Source: Patagioenas fasciata
Taxonomy: Eukaryota > Chordata > Aves > Columbiformes > Columbidae
Length of the DNA stretch: 64,000 nt
Direction of reading: 5' to 3'
NCBI RefSeq assembly: GCF_037038585.1
Contig: NC_092525.1
Coordinates: 31,398,367 to 31,462,366 of the forward strand
This document shows positions 42,801-56,700 of the stretch, piece by piece. Position 1 is the stretch's first letter; every line of letters starts with the position of its first letter. The notes under the pieces are model-generated. The model searched no databases. It was not told where the DNA came from and saw nothing but the letters and a program-made list of their open reading frames with translations. The position numbers and the translations under genes are program-made.

Positions 42801-45800
42801 CCTATTTCAGTCCTGAAGAGAATGGAAAAGGAGGAAAAAGTAAGAAGGAGGATGCAATTTCTGGTCCTGTTTTCAAATTTAGATAGAAAAGAAGTTGACA
42901 AAAATACAATCTGTTAAAAGCCAGTTTGTGTACTTATTTTTCTTTTGAGAAGATTCAGTCATTTATAGTGAGAATTTTTTATATTTTTGAAAATATAGAA
43001 ATAACAGTTCTAGTTCACATAAATACTATGACCACATTAGGCCAACTGTTTCTAAAAGGATGGTACTATTTCTTGAGACATATACTGTATTCTAGGCAGC
43101 TGTCAAAGTTCCTGTGTGGATTTATTTCTAAATGGGAATCCTGGTTCTAGTGCAAGTTCACGAAAGGATTTTTTCTGTTATCAATTACAAAGCTGGGGAA
43201 CTATCTTTGTGAGAAAATGGTTTGTCCTTGTAGCTAAAATGGTTATCTTGCTGCCTATTGAATATTGTTACAATATAATAATGCAGACTCTAATGCTGTA
43301 CAAGCACGTGAGATTTATTTTCATTAATTTATTACTCCCACATGTGAACTGCAGTTCCAGAATGTGTTTCTTGGCAGATGGCTGTCTTTTTCTTCCTTTT
43401 TTTTTGGCTTGAGTGGTTACTCAGAATTTGAAGTCTTGCAGATTTTGACTATGAAAAAAATTAATGATGGATAAGGTAAGATGGTGCTTGTCTGCACACA
43501 TCACTTATGATAGTTAATCCAAATTGAGAAAAGATTTGTTAAATGGCATTAGATGTATCTGAGGATATTTTGGTTCAAAATCAGAATATGACCTTAAGTC
43601 TACTTTTCTTCATGTCCCTACCAAAGTGAGCAATGCTACACCAAATTTATGCCTTTTCAGTTTTTAAGAAATATGTCCTCACAAAGAAGTTTATGGCAAT
43701 TTTAACATACTTATTTTCAAAGCTGATTTGCAGTAACTTTCCTAAAAGTTCCTCTTTGGAGAAGCACATTTTGCAACTTTGTTTATTTAAAAAAGAATGG
43801 ACAATGTACTATTTCCATGAGCACAGCAGGAATTAAATGACAAGAATTTCTTTGCTCATAGATCCAAGTCATTTTTTTTTCAGCCAGAACTTTACACAAA
43901 AGTAATGCCTGTTAGGGCTTCTATTCATTAACTTCAGCTTCTCCCTATATTTGCTCTGAGTGTCTCCTTAGCTTTCTGCTCCTCTATTTCTGTGGCATTT
44001 CTTATAGCATTTCACTGTCACACACTTGCAGACCTACCAAATCAATTCTGTAGTCTTTTAGCTTACTATACGAGTTCCCTGGATAATCCTTTGAACCATA
44101 CGGTCCAGCTCCTACTCAAGTTTTCTCTGCAGCCAGCCACCCATTGGTACAGTGGTCCTTCAGCTATTTGAGCATTCTGCTCCATAATGGAGTTCACTTG
44201 GGGTTTGCATTTGTCCTGAATGCGAAGCAGTTGTCTGAGCCATCAGCTTCAAAGGAGTATAATCCAGTCTATAGCAAGTGCAAGGCAAGCTGCTTCTGGA
44301 TGCAGACAAGCATTTGTGTGCATTAATGGGAGTATAAGTGGTTGCCTGACATACAAGATATTTTTGGTAAGTCAAAAATAATCAGATGCTTTCGTGAACA
44401 ATGGGGTTTGTATAGAAAAACTGACCATTTTCAGTGAGCATCACAAATTCACGTTGCTTATTTTGAATAAGTAGCACAAGGCCAATAACATCTGGGTTCA
44501 TAAGGATGCCAGTTTTAACATAGCAGCTCAAATCGCTGCGTTCTGTAAATCCATATGATCCAGGAAAATGGTGTTGCCTTGCAGTGACTCTGATCTGGCC
44601 TGACAAGAACTGATAAGGTTATTGTACTTTCTCTTTTCAAAACAGAATCACCTGTGACCAAAACAGCCGTTTTCTGCTTAAGAAAAGATTACTCTGTTGT
44701 CATTTTTCCTGCAAGACTGTGAGCTGAAATAACAACCAGAGTCTCTTTTCTCATTGTCGATTGTGAATTCAGGCCCAGTGTAAATATAATGGTCTTTTCA
44801 GTCATGTAAACCCTCAAGTGTTAAGTGAACTTTAAAAGAGAATCCTTGAGTAAGACTGGGATCCCATCTCAAGCAATCAGGATGTTCCTTGGCAGCTGCT
44901 GCCCGGTTGGTGAGGATTCAAGTTGTCCCCATGTAGGGAGTAACTTCATTCTAAACCATGTTCTACTTAAAGAAGGGTAAGGCAAATCAGGTCGCATATT
45001 TTCTGAATATTTTACTCCTGTCCAAAAGAAAAAAAATATATATGCAAACAGAATCTCTTCTCTCAGGTACTTGGTGGATGGTTTGACCTTCTGATATGCA
45101 ACACTAGGACTGCAAGTGTATATAATTATAGCTCAGACTTTGCCTAGATGAATTTGTGCCCACTGAGGAATGTGTTTGTGAAGTGCACTTTACCTATTTA
45201 TTTTTGCTTTAGGGGACTATGGTCTACCACAGCCTTGGTATTTCCCTGTGCAGGAATCTTACTGGCTTGGCTCTAGAAACCCAAAAGCTGAGAAAACAGC
45301 AAGTGCTGATGGTGAGTTCCAAAACTTTGGTGTTCAGAAATAACTTCAAAACCACTGATCCGCTTAGAGGTGACTGTGTAACATTTCCATTACCTGAGCT
45401 GCTGCAAAGATTAGAAACAGCCATATACTGGGAATCTCAGCAGGTGCCTTTGAACTTGGAGTGGCCTGCTATTATTAGAGTTATTAGAGGTGAGTCACTG
45501 TTCTGTCTGAGAGCTTTTAAAGTGTAGGTTTACAAGCAACATCAAGCCCCTACTCCCTAACCCACACCTTTTGAGACATTCAAGGAGTTCTTTTTGCCCA
45601 AGAGAGCATTTGTGAAATGAGTCAAAATCAAATGCGATGTTGATCTTATTTACACTGAAGCTCCCTTATCTTTCTAAAGCTGATTCTTTTCTATCTAGTT
45701 TGACACCAGTTTGATTCTGTTTACTTTGGATTTGTAAGCAAGATCAAAATTGGTGCCACCTTTGCACCAACTGGAATGAGTGCAAAAGTCCTGGTTTTGC

Positions 45801-48800
45801 AGATGTTTTTTCTGTGCGTGGATGCTGGAGTAGTTAAGAACAGGATGTGGATGATTGTATTTAAATAGGAATGAATGCAGAATTATTATTAATGTCTGGA
45901 ATAGAAGCTGACTGAAGGTTGTGGTTTGAAATCTGTCTTAAATTTACAAGGTAATACTGAAACCAATCAAAATGACAGATGAAGAAATAATTTCTTCAGT
46001 CTTCTCACTACCATCCTTACCCTTCATCAAGTGAGGCTGACTGCTGACAAGGCAGTCTCACCTCAGGTTGATTCCTATAAACCAGAAGGGAGTTAATCCT
46101 TTCTTTAAACAGCTGATAATACATCCACAGATCACATGTTTTGATCAGAAAGGAGGAGGTTATCACATTGGGGTTTTTTTTTAAGAGGCTTTGACTTCTG
46201 GTGCATTCTGAGGAAAAGGATATGTTTGCCTTTGGGCTTGCTGTGAGAGTATTCAGAATGGTAGAGGCTTGTCTAGATACTATGGAGTCTGTTACTTGCT
46301 TTGGCTTTGCAAATGCTGCCCACCAGATTAGAATTTGACTGTATAGGAAGGAACAGGAAAGAGCCAAAGGAGGACTTACTGCATGTTTATAGATGAATGG
46401 AAAAATTCCAAATACCCAGATAAGATGTCGACCCCTACTTCTCACTGACTTTCTGTGGAATTTGGGCATATCCTGCACCAGAGCTCCTTTGCATGTCTCA
46501 AATTTGGAGTAGAGTTACTTATAGGATTTTAACATTTTCTATTTATTTAGTTTGAGCCTAAAATTAGTAGAAATAAAATAAATTGAGTTTTTAATAGTAT
46601 TTTAAAATTTACTTAGATAAAATATTTTGTTTAAGTGAAGCCTAGAGTTTATTTTTTAGGTGACATTACATCAGGTAGCTGAACTGATCTAACAGTTCAT
46701 TGTTGATTAAAAATGGGGCAATCTTGCAGCCCCTTCTGGAGCTCTCATCCTAGTTCTGCTGATGCTAATCAATCCCTGGTAAGATTAAGAGCTAGATCCC
46801 CTGGAAACCATTCCCAAAAACATGAAGGACAAGCTGACAGGAAATAATGAACGTGGATTTACCAAATGCAAATCTTGCCTAGCCAGTTGACTTTCTCCTG
46901 TGATGACTGGATCGATGAACAAAGGGAGAACAGTATACGCCATTTAACTTGGCTTTAGCATGGACTCACATAGTATTCTGATAGCCAAATCAATGAGATG
47001 CAGGCTGCTTGAGTGGACACCAAAGTGGGTTGAAAATTGACTGAACTGTTGGCCCAAAGGACTGAGTTCAGCTGTGCAAATCATCACTGGGGGCTAGTTA
47101 TTAGTGACAGGGGCTGACAGTGGACTTAATACTGTTTAATGAGAGAAAGCTAAGATAGAACTAGACTTCTCAGATGTGCGTAGTGGAAGCATGAGAGCCA
47201 ATGGATGTAAGCTGGAAAACAGGAATTCTGATTTAATATAAATGCAACAAATTATTTATTGTGTAGTTAGAATGCTGGAACAGCTTGCTCAGAAAGGTTG
47301 TGAAATCTCAATTTTTTGAGATAGTCACTGTGATCCATATTGGCCCTATTTTGTGAGGAATGAACTGGAAATCTTTGGAAGTCCCTTCTGATTTAATTAG
47401 TCTATGATTACCTCAGCTAGCCTAAGCATGCTGATACTTATTTAATACTCTCTTCTACAAAACTTTGCCTTGGGTTTTTTCAAGTAGGGACAGTTGGAGA
47501 GGTCATCTCTGATTAATTCTTTGTAGGAGACATGAGATTCTTACCTGTTTGAAGAACTAAGACTCTTCAGTGCCTCAGTTCACATGAACAACTGTAGAAC
47601 TTTTCTCAATTCAGATCTTTACTTCAAGGGTAATATTAAATGTTTTCTCAATTTATCTTAAGTAGTTAATGTGTTGGGAAGAAATCTGGATAAGAAAATG
47701 TCAGATAATGTAAATGCACAACTGCAAATGAAGTTAAACTAGTACTCGGTACTTTTAAAATTTCTTGGTACTTTTAAAATTTGCTTCTATCAGTGCAGTT
47801 TTATATCCCCCACTTCGCCATTTTAGGTGACACAGTGAACATGTTTATGTTGGTATTTGTGCACCGGGTAATTTTATATAGTTTTATGGCTGACGTTTCT
47901 TCTAGCAGAAAGTTATGGTGAAATTTCACAACAAAATTAAGTCCTAGGCCAACTGATAATTACATTTGCGCTAGCTGCACTCTAGGCTGCCAGCTTGAAT
48001 TTGTGTTTTGTAAACAGTTCCTTCAGGGGCTCTCTCTTCTGACACCAGTGTTCTTCCTGCTTCAAGCCTGGCCCCATTAATGATCTTATGTGACTGATTT
48101 CCTTCATGGCACAAGGTCGGACACCAAACTGGAAAGCCAGAAATTCTTGTACGAAAGTTAACACTAACTCATTCACTCTGGCCTGGAGCCAGTCTCTTAA
48201 TCTAAGTAGCAGTTTAGTGGTTTTATTTTTGTTTAACCTTTTCATTTTTTTCTTCCTTTCACTCCCTGTAAGTCTGGGAAATGTTTGTGTGGCCTTTCTC
48301 TTCATGTGGTGAAGAATTTGGTCTAGAGCTGTGCGGACAGAATCTAAAGTGTGTATCTAATATTAGTCAGGATCTTCTCTGGGTCTATAATTGCAAAACT
48401 GTCAGTTGTCTTCCTTAACTATCTGTTTCTGACAGAGGCAGATTGTAAGCTAGATGGCTTTGAGTGCTGTGTTCCTAACCTGAGTAAAGCACTGATGATT
48501 AACACTCTTGGAGAGCTCAAGGCTTAGTAGCACCTCCTTTTCCTCAAATCACCTCTAGAAATAAGAAACTACTAAATTTTGGTTAATTAAATGTTTGTTA
48601 CTTTTGGTTTATATAGAAAAAAGTCCAGAGTCAGAAGGCCGTGTGGATCAGAAGGCCCTGGAAGAGGAAAAAAATGAAAGCAGAACAAAGAAATCTGAAG
48701 AACCTGAAAAGCCGGAAGAAAAGACTGACAACCAAGGGGAGAAGGATGGTAAAAACAAACAATGTAAACACAAACGAGAAAAAGAACACGGCAAGCAGGG

Positions 48801-51800
48801 GAAACCTCAGACAGATGTCCAGGACAAAGATGAAATTAATAGTAAGGAGAGAGAGCAACTTAGTAATTCTGAGATGCGGTACTCATTGTGCTTCCTAACA
48901 AACTAGACATAGGAATTATTGGAGTCAAACTACAAGAGCCCAGTAGGCTACAGAGGATAGCGTGCAACTGCCAGAGCTAAGCTCAGGGGAGACACTGACT
49001 CTCCCAGTTACCCCTTACATATTCCTCTAAATTCACAATCCCTTAGCATATCTTAGTCACCACACATGAGAGCTGCCTTCCATAAGAGCTCTGTAACTTG
49101 TTTTTTATTGTGCAAATGGAGGCTGTTTCTATAGCAAGCTAGTGTTCATGCTGAGGGAAGCCTCAGAGACACAGACATTGACTTCTTAGAATTAAACAGA
49201 GCTGTGACTTCAATAAAGATACTTATGCTGAGAGGAGTGTTCTTCCCTCCTAAGCCATCCTCCTTCTTTTTTCCCCCATCTTTAGTGTGTCTTGCATCTG
49301 TAGGGAAAGGCTAGTTTCAAAGGGATTTATCTAAAGTGCTCTGTGTGTCTGTCTGCAACCTTTTCTGATGCTGATATTAGCCACCATCTAAGAGTTCCTG
49401 AATGACCTGCCTTGTTTTCAAGTCCCAATGTCTTCTTTTGTGGGGAGCCAGAGGAGTTTTCTGTATGTGATGCACAGAGGAATGCATGTGGATTCTGTAG
49501 CAAAAGTAACTGCTACAGACAACTCTGAGCCCACTCTGACTCTCTTGAAAAGCTAGAGATAAAAGTGGGGTCATCAGAGCTCCTCACGTAGGCACTGAAA
49601 ACATGCATTCAGGGTGAATGGAAACAGAACAGGACTTCAAAAGAAAAAAAAAGACAGGCAGAGGGCAAAGGTTATTTCAGCCAATCTTCTCCTAGTACTG
49701 CCTTATCTTTGTGGTGCTATATGCGTCAGCTCCCAGGTTCCAGCTGCTCCATGGCCACAGAGAAAGGGTTTTGCTTGTCGCTGCACAAAAAGTCTGCTTT
49801 CCCTTTCAGCCAGACACACAGGAGCTGGGAGACATGTGGAGAAGCCAGGAACAAACCTGGCATGATTCGTGGACACAGTTTCCAAAATGGCGTCATGTAA
49901 GACTTAGCGCTTCGTGTAAGAGCAATGAGATGGGAAATGGAGAGTAGTTTTAATGGCTTCACCCTAGTGCAGTCCAACACTAGCATGGGTTAGCAGAGCA
50001 GGGCAGACACCATATATTTGCCCTAATTGCTTGTTATATTTTAAGCACGGATTTCACCAAAGACCCGTTCACATCCCAAACAAATGCTGACATCTCTGAA
50101 GAAAAGTCTAAATGGCCCAAAATTGCACTGAGGGAATAGAATCAGAATGGAAAAATATGAATCACAAAAACCCAGGAGCTCGGCCCTCCACCAGTGTCCT
50201 TCAGGTGATACAAAACACATACTGGGAAAGGTGGTCAGAGAATTTGCACAGAGCTTGTTAGTGAGGCCTGGAGGAATATGAATTGAGATCGTGAGACATG
50301 TAAAACCAAGAATGGTGCCTAAATTGTCCATATATGCATAACTCTCTAGACAGACTCTATGTCAACTTTTGTAAATACAGGGATGTTAGTGTTTGGCCTA
50401 GTGAGGTAAAAGGAAACCAAAACTCCTTCACAAAGCAAAAGAAAAGTTTGTCATAAACATAATTTTAAATAAAATAAAGCTACCCATTCCAGATTAATTA
50501 TTTCAGCTGCACTGTAGTATACAAAGCTCACTCATGTGCAACATATTCAGGACTTTTTCCTGAGTATTGTTTATAGTGACAGTCGCACAAGCCACTGATG
50601 AAGGTGGGGCTGGTTTCACCCAGATGGCATTGGCTGCTTTCCCCTGCTGGGTACTAAACAATTTAGGTAAACTGCAATTGCAAAACAAGCCTTCATACAA
50701 AGCCTTCAGCATTCTGTGTAAACAAAAGTGGACAGGGTCTTTAGTTTAAATTTCTCAACTTTCATAATTCACATTGCCCAAGGGCTTAATTTACTTCAAA
50801 GGAAGTTTGTTTTGTCTAGAAACTGATGCAATAAAAGATCCTGATGGTGCTATTTACAATAATGCATTTTTAATCCTGACAGAAAGCCATCCTATGTAGT
50901 GCTCATACTAGGTACTGCCTAAACCTTTAGCTGGCCTCAGCAAGGGGGTAAATTTCACCTACCAGGATTAAAGGCAAATGTTTTTTGTTTGGTTTGTTTT
51001 TGTGTGTGCGTTGTTTTGTTTTAATGCATCATGGTAAAAGAATGCACAGCTGGGCAGATGATTTCAGTGGCAGATTTCAGCCTAGCTAGAAAGGCAACCC
51101 ACTGCTTGTTTAATGTAATCTCTAAGCCTATCTAAGTATCTACAAACAATCCGAAATTATCTTCCTGCTACACAGTGAAAACAGAAAGCACGTTCTGCCT
51201 CACCTGATCCAATGAGTTACCTCTCCACAGACCATTACAGTCTGGGTTCTGCTTCTCCTGTCATTGATATGTGGGTGAATCTAAATAAATTGCATTGCAG
51301 TTAGAGATCTTGCCTCAGTTTGGTACTGGTGTGACTGGAGAATCTGGCCCTGACATGTGATGATGTATTTTACTGGGTATGTGCTGTTATTGCACTTATT
51401 GATGTTGGTTTTTTTTTTTTTTTTTGCATTCTTGATTTCTTATCTTTCAAGTAAATACCTTCTTTGAACCTGAGCCAACAGGATTGATTCCAGGAGTATG
51501 CATTCAAAACCTGGTGAAGATTTTTGCCAACAGGCCCAAGCCAGCAGTAGATGGGATGAATATTACTTTTTATGAGGGCCAGATCACAGCCTTTCTTGGT
51601 CATAATGGAGCAGGAAAGACAACCACCATGTAAGTATGTGGTTTAGAAGAAGCAAATCCAGGGCAATGCTCTATTGCTCTGTCCTGAGGAGCAGTCTTCT
51701 CTTTTAACTCTTCCCTTGTCTCTCTACCACCCCTGCAGCTAGCTTGATGCACAACATCAAGCTTTTTCCAGACAGAAAAAATGCTGCCCCTAGGCAAAGA

Positions 51801-53758
51801 GAAAATATTCTGGATTATCTAAACTCTGGGAGGGAGGCAATGCATGACACAAACGAGAGGAACTCTAGAGAGAAGGAAGCAATTCTCTCCTCCAAAAATC
51901 ATTTCTCATGGCCAGAGTGCTGATAGACGAAGAGGGAAAAGGATCTTCTGGCTGAAAGAGTTGAAGATCTGGAAGTGACCACCCTCCTTGTGTTCTTGGT
52001 TTCTCTATCTAGCTGGCTTTAAGTCAGTCACTTTTTTTGGTCTGTGTGCAAAGCAACATAAGATATAGGCCCTCTTTAGGCAAAATGGTTGCATATCTGC
52101 AGGATCCATGTCCAGAGTAAAATGTTCCTCTAGTCCTAGAACTTTGGTGTCTCTGGAAGCTGGACTTCAGGAGTGTTTCATGTTCTTTATACATAACTTT
52201 ATTTGGCAAAATAATTAGTGAAGAAAACATTTAATCAGTCTGTAGCAAGTTCACCAAATGCTGAAAGAACTGAAGTGTTTCATTATGATGTTTCCCAGCA
52301 GAACACTTCAAGTTTTTCTTTAATTAAAAAAGACTTTTCTTTCAAAGGCACTTTAAATTGCCTTTTATTTGACCCAAAATAAAAACAAAATACGTTTGAC
52401 CCAAAATAAAAGCATTCTAATCTGCTGAAATGTTTTGTATATTTGTTTTTCTATTCTCCTGATAAAACAAAAAATTTCTGTTGCTTTGAGATTTTCAGAA
52501 CTGAAAAATCCATTATTCATCCAAATATGGTAACAGGTTCCACCCATTTGCAACATAACATTTGGCTTCTTTCCATTTTACAGAAAATAAAGATGTAGGA
52601 CATGAGTCAGCATGGCTGGAGACCTCAAACCATCACTCACTATCTTGGTCCTAATGAGCTTCATTTTAGACCCATTTGTACATAAGAGTGATGTACCATG
52701 CTGAACACACTACTCTGAAATGGAGTAGCTGACTAAAACAGTTTTTTAATGCAGGCCCGGACCATACAGACAGGTGTGTCAACAGCTACATTAGCAGATC
52801 TACAAGATTCTCACTGTAGTAGAGCAAGAGTATGTGCATGCTTTTTACTGGATTTGTTTCCTAGACCCATAGTAAGAAGTCATCATGCTCCATCTAGTGG
52901 AACCATGCAATGCATCTTCCTAATCAGGCACAGGAAGATGGGAGGGTGGGAATTTCCTAATTTTCTTTTCCCAGGTCCATACTGACAGGCCTCTTCCCAC
53001 CCACCTCTGGAACTGTGCTGATTGATGGCCTGGATATTCAGACTCACATGGACTCCATTCGGCACAGAATAGGCATGTGCCCTCAATACAACATCTTATT
53101 CAATCAGTAAGTGTCATTCCAAACTGGCTTTAAGAATAAGGGTCCCAGTCTGCATGCTTGGCACATTCCCAAATCCTGTGTTTTTTCTTTTGCTATGCTG
53201 GTAGTAAGTCTATCTCAGAGACACTTCTCCCAAAGATGATCTGTGATCTAGATAGAGGGCAAAGCAGCTCCTCTTCCTTTACCAAGGTACAGCTAGAGTG
53301 AATTTATTGCTGCTTGGGAAAAAATCTGCTTATTCATTTAAATTGTCTTGATGCTTTTCTGTCTGATTTCACAGCCTTACTGTAGCAGAGCACATCTTAT
53401 TTTATTCTCAACTGAAAGGGAGATCCAGGGATGAAGCTGAGCAAGAGTTGGAAAAAATGCTAGAAGACATGGGCCTCACCCATAAAAGGAATGAAGAGGC
53501 TCAGAATTTGTCAGGTGCCTACAGGATTGTTCTAAGATGTTTTTTCTGCCACCTTTTCTTTGCCTTTGGGAAGTGGTTGTTTGAATTACATGTTTGAGGT
53601 CATATTTTGACATATCACTGCACTGCAGAGGTCTTTACTATCAAAGAGTAAATAGGACTGTACAAATAGTAAAGCTGATGCACCCTGTCCCTGAAGCTTC
53701 TGTTTCTTACAAATATACAACAAATTAAAATATACTTGAAGCTGTTGTTTTTAAATAA

Positions 53759-53798
<40 letters not shown>

Positions 53799-56700
53799 GT
53801 AAAATCTGTCAAGGTAAGAACAAAACAAAATACAGTATTCTAGTATTTCATGGCAAATGAAATATTATACTATCATGCCGCTCCACTGTTTGGGTCAGTA
53901 CTCTCTAGTATTATTTGGTAGGAGTAATTTTTTTCATTCCAAAGGAACAAATGCACATAGTGTATTTGGAAACATTTCGCTTTCAGATTCAAAAGCTGAT
54001 TTGAATAAACAGCCATGTGTTCTTATACTACTTTGGCCTGATCTCAACTATAAAAGTTGACTAGTTTCACATGAGAACATGAAAACCTCATATCTTCCTG
54101 CTTTTGCCTTTTCTGAACTTCAGAAGAAAAATGTGACTATTGATTTAACTTTGCAGAAATATTTGTCTGAGGGTGGGTTTCGTTTTACTTGTATCAGTTT
54201 ATCACCACACTGAAAAGCAGTGTTAGTTACATCCCTGCCACTTTTGTAACTCATCTCAGACTCCTGCGTGTGTCTGTCCTCTGGCAGGTGGAATGCAAAG
54301 GAAACTGTCTGTTGCCATTGCTTTTGTGGGTGAAGCAAAAGTGGTAGTCTTGGATGAGCCCACTTCTGGAGTTGATCCATATTCCAGGCGATCTATCTGG
54401 GATCTTTTGCTGAAGTATCGCTCAGGTAACAGGTTTGAGAGTGGAAATCACACACACATGCACACACACAAAACCTGTCATAGGTGCAGCATGTACCTGC
54501 TGTGTCAACTGTTATGAGTAGTCGAATCTGAATACAAGCAAACAAGATTCTTTGAATGGATACCTATAGACGTGGCAAACCTGGGACCTGGCTCTGATGC
54601 AGAGAAAATCCTGCATTAATTGCCAAAAAACTAAGCACAGTTTTCAGTTCCAGAGAGAGTCCATGCCTTGAACATTTCTCCTTGATCCTTCTAGGCAGAA
54701 CCATCATCCTCTCAACACATCACATGGATGAGGCAGACATCCTTGGAGACAGAGTAGCCATCATATCCCAAGGGAAACTCTTCTGCTCAGGCTCTCCTGT
54801 ATTCCTAAAGAACTGCTTTGGGTCTGGCTTCTATCTCACTCTTGTTCGCAAAATGAAAAACACCAGAACTGGAAGGACTACAGTAAGTATGTATCTCCCT
54901 CCCTGCACAAGTAATCTAAAAATACACGTATTCATGTACTGCACCAGGGTAGAAAGCACTTAAGTGCTGCTTGAGGCTGTGTACAAAACTGGCTTATTTG
55001 ATGACACCTCATGAAATTATATGGATACACGAGTCTCTCTATAAAAATCTTCTCTGGTTTCATAAATATGTATTCAGCCAGACAGCTGAAAATAATAGGT
55101 GGATATGAAGCCCTCAGTGGTGTATATAGTTCACTCTTGTCAGTTGAGGATGTCTAAACTCTTACCAGTCAAGTCACCTTTGTTCATATACAGGTCTTTC
55201 TGATTCTCACTTTTGCAGTACAGTGATTGTAGATGTGGTGCATTCTAGTAACTAACTCAGACACCGGAAGAGTTTACATTTATCCATAACTAAACCAGCC
55301 TCACAACTTGAGAAGTAGGAATCTGGATTCTTTCTGCTCTTACTAGTGCTGCCAGTCTTAGGAGCATCATGATCTGTATACTCATGGCCATTGCTGACCA
55401 CATTTCCCCAGATATTTTGCATGTGACTTAGAACTTACAAATATTCATTGTGCAGGTCAATTTGTTTTCTGCATTACTTAACCCAGTCCTCAGACAGCTT
55501 TCCATATAGTATGCTCAAGAAATCCCAGATATTACATATGTTTCACTGTCTCAAGCCGTTCAAAGGCTGACAAACCTTACATCCTATTTTGCATGTATCT
55601 GAAGCGTTTTCATCTTTGTATCTGTTGCATGTCCATGGTAGTCGCTTTGTAGCTGTGGATCTCAGTGCTCCTGCTCCTGCTCCAGCTGTACACGCAGGAC
55701 CAAAGAAGGAGCTCCAGAGCAGGAACTGGATGGTAAGAAGTGTAAAGGTTCAACATTCCAGCACATAGCTATGTCTCTTGTTCTGCTGCAGTCTCATCTC
55801 AGTGATCAGTGCTGCTGAGGCTCACTTTTTCGCTTCTTGTGTCTTACATCAGTATTGTATTGTAACATGAATTTGATACGGTTTCTTCGTGGTTTTGCTT
55901 AACATTGCCCTTTTTGATGTATATGTGGTCTCAGATATAGATAAACTGTATAGACAGCATGGACTGAGATTTGAACTACTCTGCACCAAAATGTGTAAGT
56001 TGTTAATGAAAACTGAAACATTTCTAAAGCAAAGGAAATTGGCCTTCTCAGAAAAAAAAAAAAAAAAGAAAAAGAAAAAGTTATTTTGGCTTTTCTGCAT
56101 AAGAGAAGAACTTAAGTAGATATTCTTGTAGATTTTGTTGTGCTTTATTAACAGACCTTAAATAGTTTCGTGCTGCATAGTTCCAGGGCATAACTAGCAA
56201 CGTAACCCAGTCTAATACAGAATTAACTGAGATATCTGTGAGTTGTGTAATAGAGCAGTCCCCTTTTGTAAAATGCAAACAACAGCTTTTGAAATCATGC
56301 TTTGCATGGTTAAATATTCATTCTTTGAATGCTGTTTGGACTTTTCACAGGAGATCTGAATGAGCTAGCAGAAGTAATTCATCATCATATCCCAGAAGCA
56401 AAATTAATTGAAAGCATTGGTCAGGAACTCATTTACCTTTTGCCCAATAAACATTTTAAACAGCGATCTTATGCCAGTCTCTTCAGAGAACTGGAGGAAA
56501 CATTGGATGACCTGGGACTCAGCAGTTTTGGAGTTTCAGACACACCGCTTGAAGAGGTAACAGACAGATTAAAATATCTGTTGATCTTACCATCAGTCCC
56601 CAAATGTTTTCTGAGACAGTTCCTGCTCTTAAATATGCAATCTTACTAATTCCTTAATATTCCCTTCAAAACCTAGTCGCATATGTTGCAGCACACTCAG

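Noticed and set aside
46017..46478. 153-codon open frame on the minus strand in ABCA4 intron 17, the longest non-ABCA4, non-ARHGAP29 frame
   Set aside because: No recognisable domain, no splice or promoter context, antisense inside an intron next to a decayed CR1. Length is compatible with chance in a 64-kb window.
48842..48906. Continuation of the exon 18 open frame to a stop codon at 48904-48906
   Set aside because: A good donor interrupts it at 48842 and the NBD1 exons follow in phase. Read-through would give a protein truncated before NBD1.
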